From Cupriavidus agavae (lineage in GTDB: Bacteria > Pseudomonadota > Gammaproteobacteria > Burkholderiales > Burkholderiaceae): DNA of 64,000 bases. The notes under the pieces are model-generated. The model was not told the DNA's origin, did not search any database, and saw nothing but the letters and a program-made list of their open reading frames with translations. Made by a program: the position numbers and the translations under genes. The DNA is taken from assembly GCF_004217045.1 (NCBI RefSeq), contig NZ_SGXM01000006.1, positions 62,001-126,000 on the forward strand, in the 5' to 3' direction. Below are positions 42,056 through 51,392 of this stretch, in pieces. Each line of letters starts with the position of its first letter. Within the stretch, counting starts at the first letter, position 1.

Positions 42056-43042
42056 TCAGCGCTGTGTTTCGATGGCGCGCAGTACGGCGCCACCTGCGTC
42101 GCCGTTTTTCTGTACGAAAAGCTGGCGGGTTTCCTCGCGGACAACCTTGCGCATGCTGGCGTTGTCGGGTTGCTCGATGACTTGCACTCCCTTGGCGCGC
42201 AGTTGGGCGATGGCCGCTCGCTCGTTGTCCGCATTGAGCTTGCGTTGATAGGTGGCGGCTGAGGCCGCTTCCTCGAGCAGGACTTTCTGGTACTCGGGCT
42301 TGAGCGATTCGAACTTCGCCTTGTTCATGAGTACGACGAGCGCCGTGTAGGCATGCCGCGTAAGGGAAACGTACTTCTGCACTTCGTAGAGCTTTGCTGA
42401 CACCATCAGAGTGGGTGGGTTCTCCTGGCCGTCGACCGCCCCGGATTCCAGTGCGCCGAATACTTCCGCGAAGGGCATCGGCTGCGGGCTGGCGCCCAGC
42501 AACTGGAAGGCCTTGATATGCGAAGGATTCGGCGTGGTCCGGATCTTCAGGCCACGGATATCCTCAGCGCGCTGGATAGGCCGCTTGTTGTTGCCCAGGC
42601 TGCGAAAGCCGATCTCCCAGAACGCCAGGCCCTTGATGCGGTGTGCGCCCAACTCATCCAGCAGTGAGCGGCCGACGGTGCCGTCCAGCACCCGATAGGC
42701 GCTCGCCCCGTCCTCGAACTGATAGGGAAGGTCCAGAACGTTCAGGCGTGGAGCCAGGCCAGTCACGAATGGGTTGCCTGTCGCGCCGATGTCGATGGTT
42801 CCGCTGCGTACGCCGGTGACAAGCGACGTGTCGTTGCCGAGCTGGCTGTTGGCGAAGACCTGGATCTGGACGGCGCCCCCGGTACGCGCCTTGACCTTCT
42901 CACTGAACGAGAGCGCCGCAAGATGCTGGGAGTCCGTTTCGGGCACGGTGTGGGCAAAGCGAAGCTTGACCGTCTCGGCGCCCGCCGCGGTTGCGACGGC
43001 CAATAGCGTGGCCAGCACGATATGCGAGATAGCGTGTTTCAT
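42056..43042 (-). CDS. TRAP transporter solute-binding protein (DctP type)
   Basis: The 328-residue precursor has a signal peptide (HIVLATLLAVATAAGA) and is periplasmic. The mature start VKLRFAHTVPETDSQHLAAL, the VFANSQLGND motif, GFRSLGNNKRPI and IRTTPNPSHIKAFQLLGASP (with the Arg that holds the substrate's carboxylate), followed by AEVFGALESGAVDGQENP, are all DctP hallmarks. It is followed by the amidohydrolase and both permease genes in the same operon. The conserved Arg predicts a carboxylate ligand. AGGAGACAACC upstream of the ATG is a strong ribosome site. Confidence 0.95.
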   Translation of the reverse strand: MKHAISHIVLATLLAVATAAGAETVKLRFAHTVPETDSQHLAALSFSEKVKARTGGAVQIQVFANSQLGNDTSLVTGVRSGTIDIGATGNPFVTGLAPRLNVLDLPYQFEDGASAYRVLDGTVGRSLLDELGAHRIKGLAFWEIGFRSLGNNKRPIQRAEDIRGLKIRTTPNPSHIKAFQLLGASPQPMPFAEVFGALESGAVDGQENPPTLMVSAKLYEVQKYVSLTRHAYTALVVLMNKAKFESLKPEYQKVLLEEAASAATYQRKLNADNERAAIAQLRAKGVQVIEQPDNASMRKVVREETRQLFVQKNGDAGGAVLRAIETQR

Positions 43043-43144
43043 GAGGTTGTCTCCTGGGATGTTGTTTGGCCGCCGCCAACTGTCGAGGAATGGCCGGGAG
43101 GCGGTCGCCGGTCGCCGGTGGGCTGTCTGAACCCTCTTGGTGCT

Positions 43145-44341
43145 TCAGGGCGGCGGATGCAGCAGACCGCGTTGCGCAAGGTTGTGCATCAACGCGCCGA
43201 TGCCGAATTTCCATGGGGGTAGGGTGGTGCAATCCTGCACCCAGTTCACGAGCCCACCCAAGCGATCGGCGCTTATGCTGACGCGGTCGCCGGGGCGATG
43301 TGTGAAACCCGCGTCGACTTCGTCGCGGTCCTCGATGGGTGCGAACAACGTGCCGCAGAACAGCATCATCCCGTCCGGGTATTGGTGGTGCGCGCCCATG
43401 GCATGGGCGACGAGTTCCTGTGGCGCCCGGCTGATCTCGCGCATGGTGCTGTGCCCGTGCAATACGAAGCCGTCCTCACCTTCCAGGGTCAACGTGATGT
43501 CTGTGGCGGCAATCTGCTCGATGCCGAAATGCGTATCGCATAAGCGGATCCATGGGCCAATGCTGCATGACGCGTTGTTATCTTTGGCTTTGCCAAGCAA
43601 CAAGGCGCTACGACCCTCGAAGTCGCGCAGGTTCACATCGTTTCCCAGCGCTGCCCCAACGATCTCGCCGGTCGGCGACACGGCCAGCACGACTTCAGGC
43701 TCCGGATTGTTCCAGGTGGAAGCGGGATGAATGCCGACGCCAACACCGGTCCCGACCGATGCCAGCGGTGCCGCCTTGGTAAATATCTCGGCATCCGGCC
43801 CCAGGCCAACTTCGAGATACTGTGACCAGAGCCCTTGGGCGAGAAGTACCTGCTTGATACGTTGCGCCTCAAGGGAGCCCGGACGCACGTCCGACAGGCT
43901 GTCGCCAAGAATCTCCACAAGTGAGGCGCGTACGGCCGCCGCTCCTGCCGCATCGCCGCGGGTGCGTTCCTCGATGACGCGCTCGAGCATGCTCGCTGCA
44001 AAGGTGACCCCGGCCGCCTTGACGACTTGCAGGTCATTGGGCGCCAGCAAGTGGCGACGGGCGGCGTCCGATCCATTGGCGCAGGTGTCATCGAGCCATT
44101 CCTGCAGCGGGCCGAGCGAAGCGCCCTTGGCGGCCGCCACCCTCGCCGCGCAATCGGGCTGCGAGAGAAGGTCGGCCATCGTGGGCGCCAGGGCGCTAAT
44201 GTCGATGAGCTCGTTGCCGCGCACCGTGACTAGCGTCGGTCCGCCCAGTCTCCCGGGCACCCAGGCGCGGCCGACCAGTCGCGCGCGTTCGACGTCAGCC
44301 GGCAGCGATTCTTCAGCGGTGACGCGTCGGGATGTGGTCAT
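43145..44341 (-). CDS. fumarylacetoacetate hydrolase family protein
   Basis: The 398-residue protein has an N-terminal domain of about 150 residues, then a fumarylacetoacetase-like C-terminal fold: GVGVGIHPASTWNNPEPEVV, LALGNDVNLRDFEGRSALLL-type strand (ALGNDVNLRDFEGRSALLLG) and KAKDNNASCSIGPWIRL. The E-P-E and D residues that bind metal are present. Members cleave C-C bonds of acylpyruvates, hydrate 2-keto-3-deoxy acids or dehydrate sugar acids; this longer form with an extra N-terminal domain is often annotated only to family level. Start at ATG 44341; it overlaps the upstream Bug gene by four bases. Confidence 0.9.
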   Translation of the reverse strand: MTTSRRVTAEESLPADVERARLVGRAWVPGRLGGPTLVTVRGNELIDISALAPTMADLLSQPDCAARVAAAKGASLGPLQEWLDDTCANGSDAARRHLLAPNDLQVVKAAGVTFAASMLERVIEERTRGDAAGAAAVRASLVEILGDSLSDVRPGSLEAQRIKQVLLAQGLWSQYLEVGLGPDAEIFTKAAPLASVGTGVGVGIHPASTWNNPEPEVVLAVSPTGEIVGAALGNDVNLRDFEGRSALLLGKAKDNNASCSIGPWIRLCDTHFGIEQIAATDITLTLEGEDGFVLHGHSTMREISRAPQELVAHAMGAHHQYPDGMMLFCGTLFAPIEDRDEVDAGFTHRPGDRVSISADRLGGLVNWVQDCTTLPPWKFGIGALMHNLAQRGLLHPPP

Positions 44342-45300
44342 ACCTTCACCTTGGCTTCCTTGACGATGCGGGCCCACTTGACGCATTCGGCGTTGATGAA
44401 TTCGCCGAAATGGGCCGCACTCCCTCCTCCGTCCTCGGCGCCGAAGCTGTCCAATCGCTGGGCGACATCGGGCATCGTCATCACGCGGTTCAGGTCAGCA
44501 TTCATCTTGCCAACCAACGCGGCCGGCATCCGTGCCGGGCCGACGAGGCCATACCAGGTGCCCGCATCGAAGCCCGGAAATCCCGATTCCGCGAGGGTTG
44601 GCACATTGGAGAAGCTGGCCGCCCGGTGCAGGCGTGTCTGAGCGATGGCCACAGCCTTGCCGCCGCGGATTTGTGGCGTCGCGGAGGTCATCGTCTCGAA
44701 GCTAAAGTCAATCTGGCCCCCGACGAGATCGGTCAGCATGGGCGCCGAACCACGATAGGGCACATGGAGAGCGTCTACGCCCGCGCGAAGCTTGAACATC
44801 TCCAGTGCCAGATGCTGCGCCGCCCCTGCGCCGGAGGAGCCGAAGGCGATCTTTCCCGGCTGACTCCGGCACAGTGCGACCACGTCCTGCACGGTGCGTG
44901 CCGGGCCGCCGGCGCGGCAGATCAGCAGGTTGGGGGTCACCCCGACCAGCATGATTGGCGTAAAGTCCTTTTCTACCGAGTAGCCAATCTTCGGATAGAG
45001 GCTTGGCGCGATCGCATGGTTGCTAATGTTGGTCATGAGCAGGGTGCTGCCATCGGCTGGCTGACGCGCCGCGTACTCCGCTGCCACGACGCCTGCGGCG
45101 CCCGGGCGGTTCTCTACGATCACGGATGTGTGCCATACCGCAGACAGCTTCTCGGCCAGCACGCGTGCCATGACGTCGGTGCCACCGCCCGGCGGAAAGC
45201 CGACGATGATACGGATGGGTCCAGCGGGAAGTGTCTGGGCTTGTACCCAGGGCGCGGCCAGCATGGCGGCGCCCGCGCCGATAAACGTACGACGTTGCAT
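44338..45300 (-). CDS. Bug/TctC-type receptor (2)
   Basis: The 320-residue precursor has a twin-arginine-like signal start (QRRTFIGAGAAMLAAPWVQA) with probable cleavage after VQA. Family motifs: GPIRIIVGFPPGGGTDVMAR, ENRPGAAGVVAAEYAAR, FGSSGAGAAQHLALEMFKLR, HVPYRGSAPMLTDLVGGQID and PTLAESGFPGFDAGTWYGLV. It belongs to the same minus-strand operon as a complete TRAP system, so this locus encodes two separate kinds of periplasmic receptor. The stop of this gene overlaps the FAH gene start by four bases. Confidence 0.94.
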   Translation of the reverse strand: MQRRTFIGAGAAMLAAPWVQAQTLPAGPIRIIVGFPPGGGTDVMARVLAEKLSAVWHTSVIVENRPGAAGVVAAEYAARQPADGSTLLMTNISNHAIAPSLYPKIGYSVEKDFTPIMLVGVTPNLLICRAGGPARTVQDVVALCRSQPGKIAFGSSGAGAAQHLALEMFKLRAGVDALHVPYRGSAPMLTDLVGGQIDFSFETMTSATPQIRGGKAVAIAQTRLHRAASFSNVPTLAESGFPGFDAGTWYGLVGPARMPAALVGKMNADLNRVMTMPDVAQRLDSFGAEDGGGSAAHFGEFINAECVKWARIVKEAKVKV

Positions 45301-45375
45301 GGCGGTCTCCTGTCTAGTTCTAGGTGTCGTGTAATGCGAAGGCAGCGACTGCGGCGAGAGCCTGATGCGGCGGCG

Positions 45376-46515
45376 TCAGAGCGATTCCGTGAGCATCGCG
45401 AGGTAGTCCGACGGGCTGGCGATGCGTGGATTGGTTTTGTGGCAGTGATCGGCCATGGCGTAATCGATTACGCGGGGGAACAAAGCCGGGTCGACCCCCA
45501 TCTGCGCAAGTCCGGTCGGCAGACCCAGGCGGCGGCTCTTCTCGACGATGGCCCCCTCGACATCGGCAGCGCTGCCGAGGCCCATCGCCTGCGCCATTCG
45601 CCCCAGCCGGTCCTCATCGCGCACCGAGGGCGACTGGGCGTTGAACCGGATGACGGCAGGCAGCAGCACGGCGTTGAGCGTGCCGTGATGCAGTGTGGGC
45701 ATGAGGCCGCCCAGCGCGTGGCTCAAACTGTGCACGCAGCCAAGTCCCTTCTGGAAGGCCAGCGCGCCCTGGGTCGAAGCGCTCATCATTGCCAGCCTCG
45801 CGTCTCGGTTGTTGGGCTCGCGCTGGGCCAGTTCGATGTGCTGCCAGCCGCGACGCAGGCCGTCCAGCGCGATGCCGTCAGCCGGCGGATTGAAGGCCGG
45901 CGCCATGAACGTCTCCATGCAGTGGGCGATGGCATCCATGCCGGTGGCGGCCGTGAGGCCAGGTGGCAGCCCGAACGTCAGTTCCGGGTCGCAGATGGCT
46001 ACGCGGGGCACGATATGGGGAGACAGCACGCCAACCTTGCGGCCGTCATCGAGAATCAGGACGGCGCCACGCCCCACCTCGCTGCCAGTGCCGGCCGTGG
46101 TGGGAACAGCGATAACCGGGGCCGTTGCTGCGGTGATGCGGGCTACGCCGCCCTCGACGGCAGCAAACTGTCGCAACGGGCCGTCATGGGTCGCGCACAC
46201 CGCGACGCCCTTGGCCAGGTCGATCGGCGAGCCGCCCCCAATAGCGATGATCCCGTCGCAGCGGTAATCACGGTACAGCGCAACAGCCTCGCGCATGGCG
46301 CTTTCGGTCGGGTTCGACGGCGTACCGTCATAGATCACCGCCTCCATGCCGGGAGGGAACTGTTCGAGCGCGCGCTGAGCGATTCCGGCGGCTCTTACGC
46401 CTGCGTCGGTGACTACCAGCGGACGCGTGATGCCGATGCGCTCGCATTCCTGTGCCAACAGTTTGATGGCACCAAAGTCAATCTGGATTTGTGTGATGTA
46501 TTGGATCAGCGGCAT
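45376..46515 (-). CDS. iron-containing alcohol dehydrogenase
   Basis: The 379-residue protein is a group III dehydrogenase. The NAD(P) site GGGSPIDLAKGVAV, the metal ligands in DAIAHCMETF and GCVHSLSHALGGLMPTLHHG TLNAVLLP, and the PTTAGTGSEVG motif are in place. Enzymes of this group reduce or oxidise alcohols, and one branch (maleylacetate reductases) works in aromatic ring degradation. It is the first gene of the minus-strand operon, 75 bases before the Bug receptor. The ATG at 46515 has GGAGACACC upstream. Confidence 0.93.
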   Translation of the reverse strand: MPLIQYITQIQIDFGAIKLLAQECERIGITRPLVVTDAGVRAAGIAQRALEQFPPGMEAVIYDGTPSNPTESAMREAVALYRDYRCDGIIAIGGGSPIDLAKGVAVCATHDGPLRQFAAVEGGVARITAATAPVIAVPTTAGTGSEVGRGAVLILDDGRKVGVLSPHIVPRVAICDPELTFGLPPGLTAATGMDAIAHCMETFMAPAFNPPADGIALDGLRRGWQHIELAQREPNNRDARLAMMSASTQGALAFQKGLGCVHSLSHALGGLMPTLHHGTLNAVLLPAVIRFNAQSPSVRDEDRLGRMAQAMGLGSAADVEGAIVEKSRRLGLPTGLAQMGVDPALFPRVIDYAMADHCHKTNPRIASPSDYLAMLTESL

Positions 46516-46881
46516 GGTGTCTCCTGATGGTTGCCCGCGACCATGGTGCGGTGCGGCAATCCCGGTTTTGAATGGGATTTGGAATCACCGCCGGGAATCA
46601 ATGCTGCGAACCAAGAAGGAGCGTCGAAGCTGAGCGTCGAGGCCAGCCTTCGAAAAGCCGGATTCGGGGCGGGAATGGAGTCGAAGTCTAGGAACAAGGC
46701 GGTGCGCGGACAACGTGGAATTACTTGAAGCCCCTGCAAGAAAAATTCACAACGCCAACGCCTTAGATTTTCTTGAAGGCCGGTCGAGTTTTTCTCGTTT
46801 TGCCGCGTGCCTGCTCGCCCCTAGACTGCTAGCCAGCACGCCATCATGGCTTGCCGGACACCCTTACACCAACGAGACACC
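46516..46881. promoter_or_regulatory. divergent control region of the second and third operons
   Basis: This 366-base gap separates the minus-strand operon (from 46515) and the plus-strand operon (from 46882). It holds an inverted repeat, CAAGAAAA at 46737-46744 and TTTTCTTG at 46768-46775, arms of eight bases with a 23-base centre. A regulator binding there could control both directions. The LysR gene at 51367-52314 is the nearest candidate. Confidence 0.4.
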
Positions 46882-47661
46882 ATGAGACAGCCGATCCTGA
46901 TCGAACGCGATGGCGCAATTGCCACCGTCACGCTGAACAATCCCGAGAAGCTCAACGCGCTGGACCTGTCGATGTGGCAGAACCTGACGGATGCCATGGC
47001 CACGCTTTCAGCCGACGACGACGTGCGTTGCGTCGTCCTGCGCGGTGCGGGCGACAAGGCGTTTGCCGCTGGTGCGGACATCGAAGAGTTCCGCACACGT
47101 CGGTTCACCGCCGAGCAAGCGAGCGAGTATGGGCAGATCACGCATGCCACGATGCGCGCGATTGCCGATTGCAAGCATCCCACTCTGGCGCTGATCCAGG
47201 GGGCATGCGTAGGCGGCGGCCTGGAGATCGCATCCATGTGCGACATGCGAATCTGCGGACAGTCGAGCCGCTTCGGCGTACCTGTCAATCGGCTGGGTCT
47301 GGTGATGTCGTACGGCGAGTTGGGCGGACTGATGGCGCTCGCCGGCCCGGCAGCGGCGTTGGAGATCGTGCTCGAAGGTCGTGTATTTGGCGCGGCTGAA
47401 GCGAAAGAAATGCGGCTGGTGAACCGGGTTGTTCCCGATGCCGATGTGCCCGAGGAAGCCTACGCGACCGCACGTCGTATCGCGCAGGGGGCCCCGCTGG
47501 TGGCCCGCTGGCATAAGCGCTTCGTGCGCAGGCTGCAGGAGCCTACGCCGCTGGAGGCTCATGAGGAAAACGAGGCGTACGCGTGCTTTGACACCGAGGA
47601 CTTTCGCATCGGTTTCGATGCGTTCGTATCGAAGTCGCGCCCGCAGTTCGTCGCGCGATAG
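46882..47661 (+). CDS. enoyl-CoA hydratase/isomerase family protein (3)
   Basis: The 259-residue crotonase-fold protein starts at ATG 46882 (RQPILIERDGAIATVTLNNP). Oxyanion-hole regions are KAFAAGADIEEFRTRRF and IQGACVGGGLEIASMCDMRI. The next conserved stretch FGVPVNRLGLVMSYGELGGL has Glu and Gly-Gly-Leu in place of the usual G-P-D-x-G-G. Its closest class is the hydratase/isomerase group used with CoA-transferases in degradative operons. It is the first gene of the third operon; the CoA-transferase follows 53 bases later. Confidence 0.93.
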   Translation: MRQPILIERDGAIATVTLNNPEKLNALDLSMWQNLTDAMATLSADDDVRCVVLRGAGDKAFAAGADIEEFRTRRFTAEQASEYGQITHATMRAIADCKHPTLALIQGACVGGGLEIASMCDMRICGQSSRFGVPVNRLGLVMSYGELGGLMALAGPAAALEIVLEGRVFGAAEAKEMRLVNRVVPDADVPEEAYATARRIAQGAPLVARWHKRFVRRLQEPTPLEAHEENEAYACFDTEDFRIGFDAFVSKSRPQFVAR

Positions 47662-47714
47662 ACCACGCGCCGCACGCCCCGGTGTGTTCCCCCTCCAATT
47701 TGTAAGGTGCTTCC

Positions 47715-48947
47715 ATGAATTTGCCGTTATCGAACATCAAGGTCCTGGATGTCAGCCAGATCATGGCTGGTCCGTTTTGTTGCATGCTGCTGGGCGACAT
47801 GGGTGCCGACGTCATCAAGGTCGAAACGCCGGGGGTGGGTGATCAGACCCGCAAAGCCATGGGGTTTCGGCTCAAGGGCGATGACAGTGGTGGCTTTCTC
47901 GCACTGAACCGCAACAAGCGTAGCGTCGAGATCGATCTCAAGAATCCGGCCGGGCTGGAAGCCTTTTACGAACTGGTCCGCGGTGCGGATGTCCTCGTCG
48001 AGAACAATCGGCCCGGCGTAGCGGCGCGCCTTAAGATCGACCATGCCACGCTGAGCCCGATTAACCCCCGCCTGGTCTACGCGAGCATTTCGGGGTTCGG
48101 GCAGACCGGGCCGTGGTCGAGCCGCCCGGGCCTGGATCTGATCGCGCAGGCAATGTCCGGCGTGATGAGCGTCATGGGCCATCCCGAGGCGCCGCCGGTG
48201 AAGTCCAGCGTGCCCATCGCAGACCTGGGGGCAGGCTTGTTCACGGCCTACGGCATTCTCAGCGCCTTGATGGGGCGCGCACAAACGGGGCAGGGGCAGT
48301 ACGTCGATGCCTCGCTCTTCGAGACCGCGCTGGGGTTGTCGGTCTGGGAGTCCGCCGAGTATTGGGGAACGGGTGGGGTGCCGGTGCCGATTGGCAGCGC
48401 CAACCGGATGAGTGCGCCATATCAGGCCGTGCGTGCCGCTGACCGCCACTTCGTGATCGGCGCCGCCAACCCCAAGCTATGGAAAGCGCTTTGCGAAGTC
48501 ATCGGGCGCCCCGAGCTGGTGGATGATCCGCGATTTGTCGACAACGCGGCGCGGATACGGCATCGAGACAGCCTGATTCGGGAAATCGAGGTCGAGTTCG
48601 CTCGGCGGCCGGCCGACGAATGGGTAGACGCGCTTCTCGCTGCGGGGGTGCCAGCCGGACCGATTGCCACCTACGACGAAGCACTGGTGAGCGAGCAGGC
48701 CGTCGCGCGTAACATGGTGCTCGAGATCGAACATCCGGTGGAGGGCACGACCAAGGCGCTAGGCTTTCCGGTGAAGCTTTGGGGCACGCCTCAGCAGGTG
48801 CGCTATCCGGCGCCGCTGCTGGGGCAGCACACCGACGAAGTGCTGGCCGAATTCGGCCTTGACGCTGCTTGCGTGGCGCGCCTGCGCGCGGAGGGTGCCT
48901 TTGGTGCGCAGGATGCGGAACAGCCTCCGGTTCGCAAGAGAGCTTGA
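47715..48947 (+). CDS. class III CoA-transferase (CaiB/BaiF type)
   Basis: The 410-residue protein has LPLSNIKVLDVSQIMAGPFC near the start, DMGADVIKVE, RNKRSVEIDLKNPAG, ASISGFGQTGPWSSRPGLDL, and the catalytic Asp170 in SVPIADLGAGLFTAYGILSA. This matches formyl-CoA/succinyl-CoA transferases, which move CoA from a donor acyl-CoA to the substrate acid. In this operon it supplies the CoA thioester that the hydratase and thioesterase then handle. It is an alternative way of activation to the ligase in the first operon. Start and ribosome site (AAGGTGCTTCC) are acceptable. Confidence 0.94.
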   Translation: MNLPLSNIKVLDVSQIMAGPFCCMLLGDMGADVIKVETPGVGDQTRKAMGFRLKGDDSGGFLALNRNKRSVEIDLKNPAGLEAFYELVRGADVLVENNRPGVAARLKIDHATLSPINPRLVYASISGFGQTGPWSSRPGLDLIAQAMSGVMSVMGHPEAPPVKSSVPIADLGAGLFTAYGILSALMGRAQTGQGQYVDASLFETALGLSVWESAEYWGTGGVPVPIGSANRMSAPYQAVRAADRHFVIGAANPKLWKALCEVIGRPELVDDPRFVDNAARIRHRDSLIREIEVEFARRPADEWVDALLAAGVPAGPIATYDEALVSEQAVARNMVLEIEHPVEGTTKALGFPVKLWGTPQQVRYPAPLLGQHTDEVLAEFGLDAACVARLRAEGAFGAQDAEQPPVRKRA

Positions 48948-49001
48948 ACAACGAGCGGGCTCAGACCTGCCGATTCGAAAAAGACCATCAAGGAGACCGG
49001 G

Positions 49002-49988
49002 ATGACCCCCGTACATGCTTCACGCCGGCGACTCGTGTTCGGCACCATGGCACTCGCCGCGCTAGGCTGCAACCTGCCCGCGTTCGCGCAGAGCTATCCT
49101 AACCGGCGTGTCGAGCTGATCGTGCCCTGGCAGGCTGGGGGTGGCGCGGACGTGGTAGCCCGGGCGCTGGCCGCCGCTGCCGCCAAGCATCTGCCGCAAC
49201 CGCTTGTGGTCCTGAACAAGCCAGGCGCCACGGGCGCGGTGGGCTTGGGAGAAGTCGTCAATGCGAAGCCGGACGGCTATAAGCTCGTCCTGTCATCGAG
49301 CGAATTGACGTTCTTGAATGCCCTCGGGTTGGCCAAATTCACCTATCAGGATCTCGTGCCAATAGCTCGTCTTAACGCTGATCCGGCGGCAGTTGTCGTC
49401 CGGGCCGACGCGCCGTGGACCACACTGGAGCAATTCCTGGCCGAGGCCCGCAAGCCTGGCGCCAATATCCGGGTGGGTACGGCGGGGCAGGGTTCGGCAT
49501 GGCACATGGCCTCCGCGGCGCTGGCCGAAAAAACCGGGGCACGCTTTAACGACATCCCGTATGCCGGCGGTGCGCCCGCCACGCTGGCGCTGCTCGGCGG
49601 GCATATCGATGCGGTGACCGTGAGTACGGCAGAGGTAGCGACGCATGTCGAGGCTGGCAAGCTCAAGGTGCTGGCGGTGATGGCCGACCGACGCGTCGCA
49701 GGTTTTGAGAATGTGCCGACGCTCAAGGAGCGCCACATCGATTTGTCGATGGGTATCTGGCGCGGAATCTCGGCACCCAAGGGCACGCCGCCCGAAGTGT
49801 TGGCCGTGCTGAAGACGGCGATCGCGAAGTCGGTCCAGGAGCCGATCATGCGCCAGACGCTGGAGAAGCTGCATTTCAGTACGGACACCTATGCCGACGA
49901 CGCAACCCTTCAGTCGGAAATGGCTCGTGAGGCAGTGCAGTTTCGACCGCTCGCCCAGCGCATCGCCGCCCAGACGGCCGCACGATGA
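49002..49988 (+). CDS. Bug/TctC-type receptor (3)
   Basis: The 328-residue precursor starts TPVHASRRRLVFGTMALAAL with a basic, Tat-like signal and cleavage after FAQS near residue 30. Motifs: YPNRRVELIVPWQAGGGADV, LNKPGATGAVGLGEVVNAKP, VGTAGQGSAWHMASAALAEK, DIPYAGGAPATLALLGGHID and PTLKERHIDLSMGIWRGIS. It differs from the other two by W-Q-A-G-G-G-A-D in place of F-P-A/P-G-G, so a different ligand is likely. It ends four bases inside the start of the amidohydrolase gene (ATGA at 49985). Confidence 0.94.
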   Translation: MTPVHASRRRLVFGTMALAALGCNLPAFAQSYPNRRVELIVPWQAGGGADVVARALAAAAAKHLPQPLVVLNKPGATGAVGLGEVVNAKPDGYKLVLSSSELTFLNALGLAKFTYQDLVPIARLNADPAAVVVRADAPWTTLEQFLAEARKPGANIRVGTAGQGSAWHMASAALAEKTGARFNDIPYAGGAPATLALLGGHIDAVTVSTAEVATHVEAGKLKVLAVMADRRVAGFENVPTLKERHIDLSMGIWRGISAPKGTPPEVLAVLKTAIAKSVQEPIMRQTLEKLHFSTDTYADDATLQSEMAREAVQFRPLAQRIAAQTAAR

Positions 49989-50923
49989 CTAATACCGCTC
50001 CCGAACCCACGGCGTTCGCATTCGATGCGCCGTATATCGACGCTCACCCGCACTTCTGGGACCTGACGCGCAACCCGTATCCGTGGTTGCAAGGCGAAAC
50101 GGTGCCCAACTTCCGGTACGGAGACTACAGCGCGCTGCGTCGAAACTACCTGCCGGCAGACTACGCGCGTGACACCGCAGGCCTCGCACCTGTGAAAACT
50201 GTCCACATCGAAGCCGAATGGGCACGCGGCGACCCCGTCGATGAGACCGCCTGGGTCGACGCCCTGGCGCAGGAACATGGGCGGCCAACGGCAATCGTCG
50301 GACACGCGCAACTTGACCGGGGCGACGTCGACGCAGTACTGGCAGGCCATGCAGCTTACGGCAGGATGCGTGGCATCCGAAACAAGCCGGCCACGTCGGC
50401 ACGCCGCGAGGACGCCCGCCGGGGCCAAGCGGGCTCGATGGATGACGAACGGTGGCGGCGCGGCTATTCCCAGCTGGCTCGCCACGGCATGTCGTTCGAC
50501 CTGCAGGCACCATGGTGGAACCTGGATCAGGCGGCCGACCTCGTGCGGGATTTTCCTGCAACCCAGCTCATCCTCAACCATACCGGGCTACCGGCGGATC
50601 GGAGCCCATCCGGGTTGGCGGGTTGGCGTCGCGCCATGGAGAAGCTGGCGCGCGAGCCCAATGTCGCGGTGAAGGTGTCAGGTCTGGGATTACCCGGCCG
50701 GCCCTGGACCGGGGCCGACAATGTGCCCGTCATTCGCGACACGATTTCGATCTTCGGCGCGGATCGCTGCATGTTCGCCAGCAACTATCCCGTAGACAGC
50801 CTCGTGGCGTCATACGCCACCATCCTGGCAGGGTTCGTTGAGGCCATCTCCATTTATACCCCATCACAGCAGCATGCCTTGCTGCATGACAACGCCGCAC
50901 GTATCTATCGGCTGGCCGACTGA
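49985..50923 (+). CDS. amidohydrolase family protein (2), lactonase-like
   Basis: The 312-residue protein has IDAHPHFWDLTRNPYPWLQG near its start, with H-x-H, and DRCMFASNYPVDSLVASYAT near its end; both match the enzyme at 41044-42024. The catalytic-region residues are similar: LNHTGLPADR in the middle and GADNVPVIRDTISIFGADRC. The two proteins are clearly paralogous, but one is encoded with a TRAP transporter and the other with a Bug receptor. It probably opens a lactone or cleaves a related bond in the degradation route. Overlap with the receptor gene upstream gives coupling. Confidence 0.9.
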   Translation: MTNTAPEPTAFAFDAPYIDAHPHFWDLTRNPYPWLQGETVPNFRYGDYSALRRNYLPADYARDTAGLAPVKTVHIEAEWARGDPVDETAWVDALAQEHGRPTAIVGHAQLDRGDVDAVLAGHAAYGRMRGIRNKPATSARREDARRGQAGSMDDERWRRGYSQLARHGMSFDLQAPWWNLDQAADLVRDFPATQLILNHTGLPADRSPSGLAGWRRAMEKLAREPNVAVKVSGLGLPGRPWTGADNVPVIRDTISIFGADRCMFASNYPVDSLVASYATILAGFVEAISIYTPSQQHALLHDNAARIYRLAD

Positions 50924-50936
50924 AACGAGAGACACC

Positions 50937-51392
50937 ATGGTAAAAAACATCGAATTGGGTGCACGATGCACCCGCACGCTGGCGATCGACCGTGCACGCA
51001 CGATCGATTTCCTCGGAGACGATCTCCGCATCTACGCGACGCCCGAACTTGTACGCGATATTGAGCAGACCTGCCTGGATTTCCTGCAGGGTCACGTCGC
51101 GCCAGGGCAGAGTTCGGTCGGCACTGAGGTATCCGTCGAGCACGCCGGCGCCACGCCCTTAGGCGGCGAGTTGCGCATCGAGGTTGAGGTCATTGCTGTG
51201 GAGGGTCGCAGCGTAACGTTTCGCGTCGCCGCGCACGACGACGTGGAAACAGTATGCACTGGCACGCATCGCCGTTTCGTGGTGGACATCGAGCGGCTCA
51301 AGTCGCGCGTGCGCAAGAAAGCCGATGCTGGCGCTACCGCTTCGGTGGCTACGGCGACATCGGTGGCTACAACTGCACCGGCTCTTCGCTGA
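50937..51392 (+). CDS. FlK-like thioesterase
   Basis: The 151-residue protein has a hotdog-fold pattern: TLAIDRARTIDFLGDDLRIY, VGTEVSVEHAGATPLGGELR, VEVIAVEGRSVTFRVAAHDD and CTGTHRRFVVDIERLKSRVR. V-x-x-E-H-x-x-A-T-P and G-T-H-x-R are the marks of fluoroacetyl-CoA-specific thioesterase relatives (catalytic Thr, Glu and His). It would hydrolyse an acyl-CoA at the end of the pathway or remove a dead-end CoA ester. The tail is Ala/Thr-rich. It starts 14 bases after the amidohydrolase stop and overlaps the convergent LysR gene by 26 bases. Confidence 0.88.
   Translation: MVKNIELGARCTRTLAIDRARTIDFLGDDLRIYATPELVRDIEQTCLDFLQGHVAPGQSSVGTEVSVEHAGATPLGGELRIEVEVIAVEGRSVTFRVAAHDDVETVCTGTHRRFVVDIERLKSRVRKKADAGATASVATATSVATTAPALR

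Noticed and set aside
44332-46527. A 731-codon plus-strand frame over the receptor and iron dehydrogenase genes
   Set aside because: It is long only because GC-rich genes leave the opposite frame open; the minus-strand genes have full family motifs.
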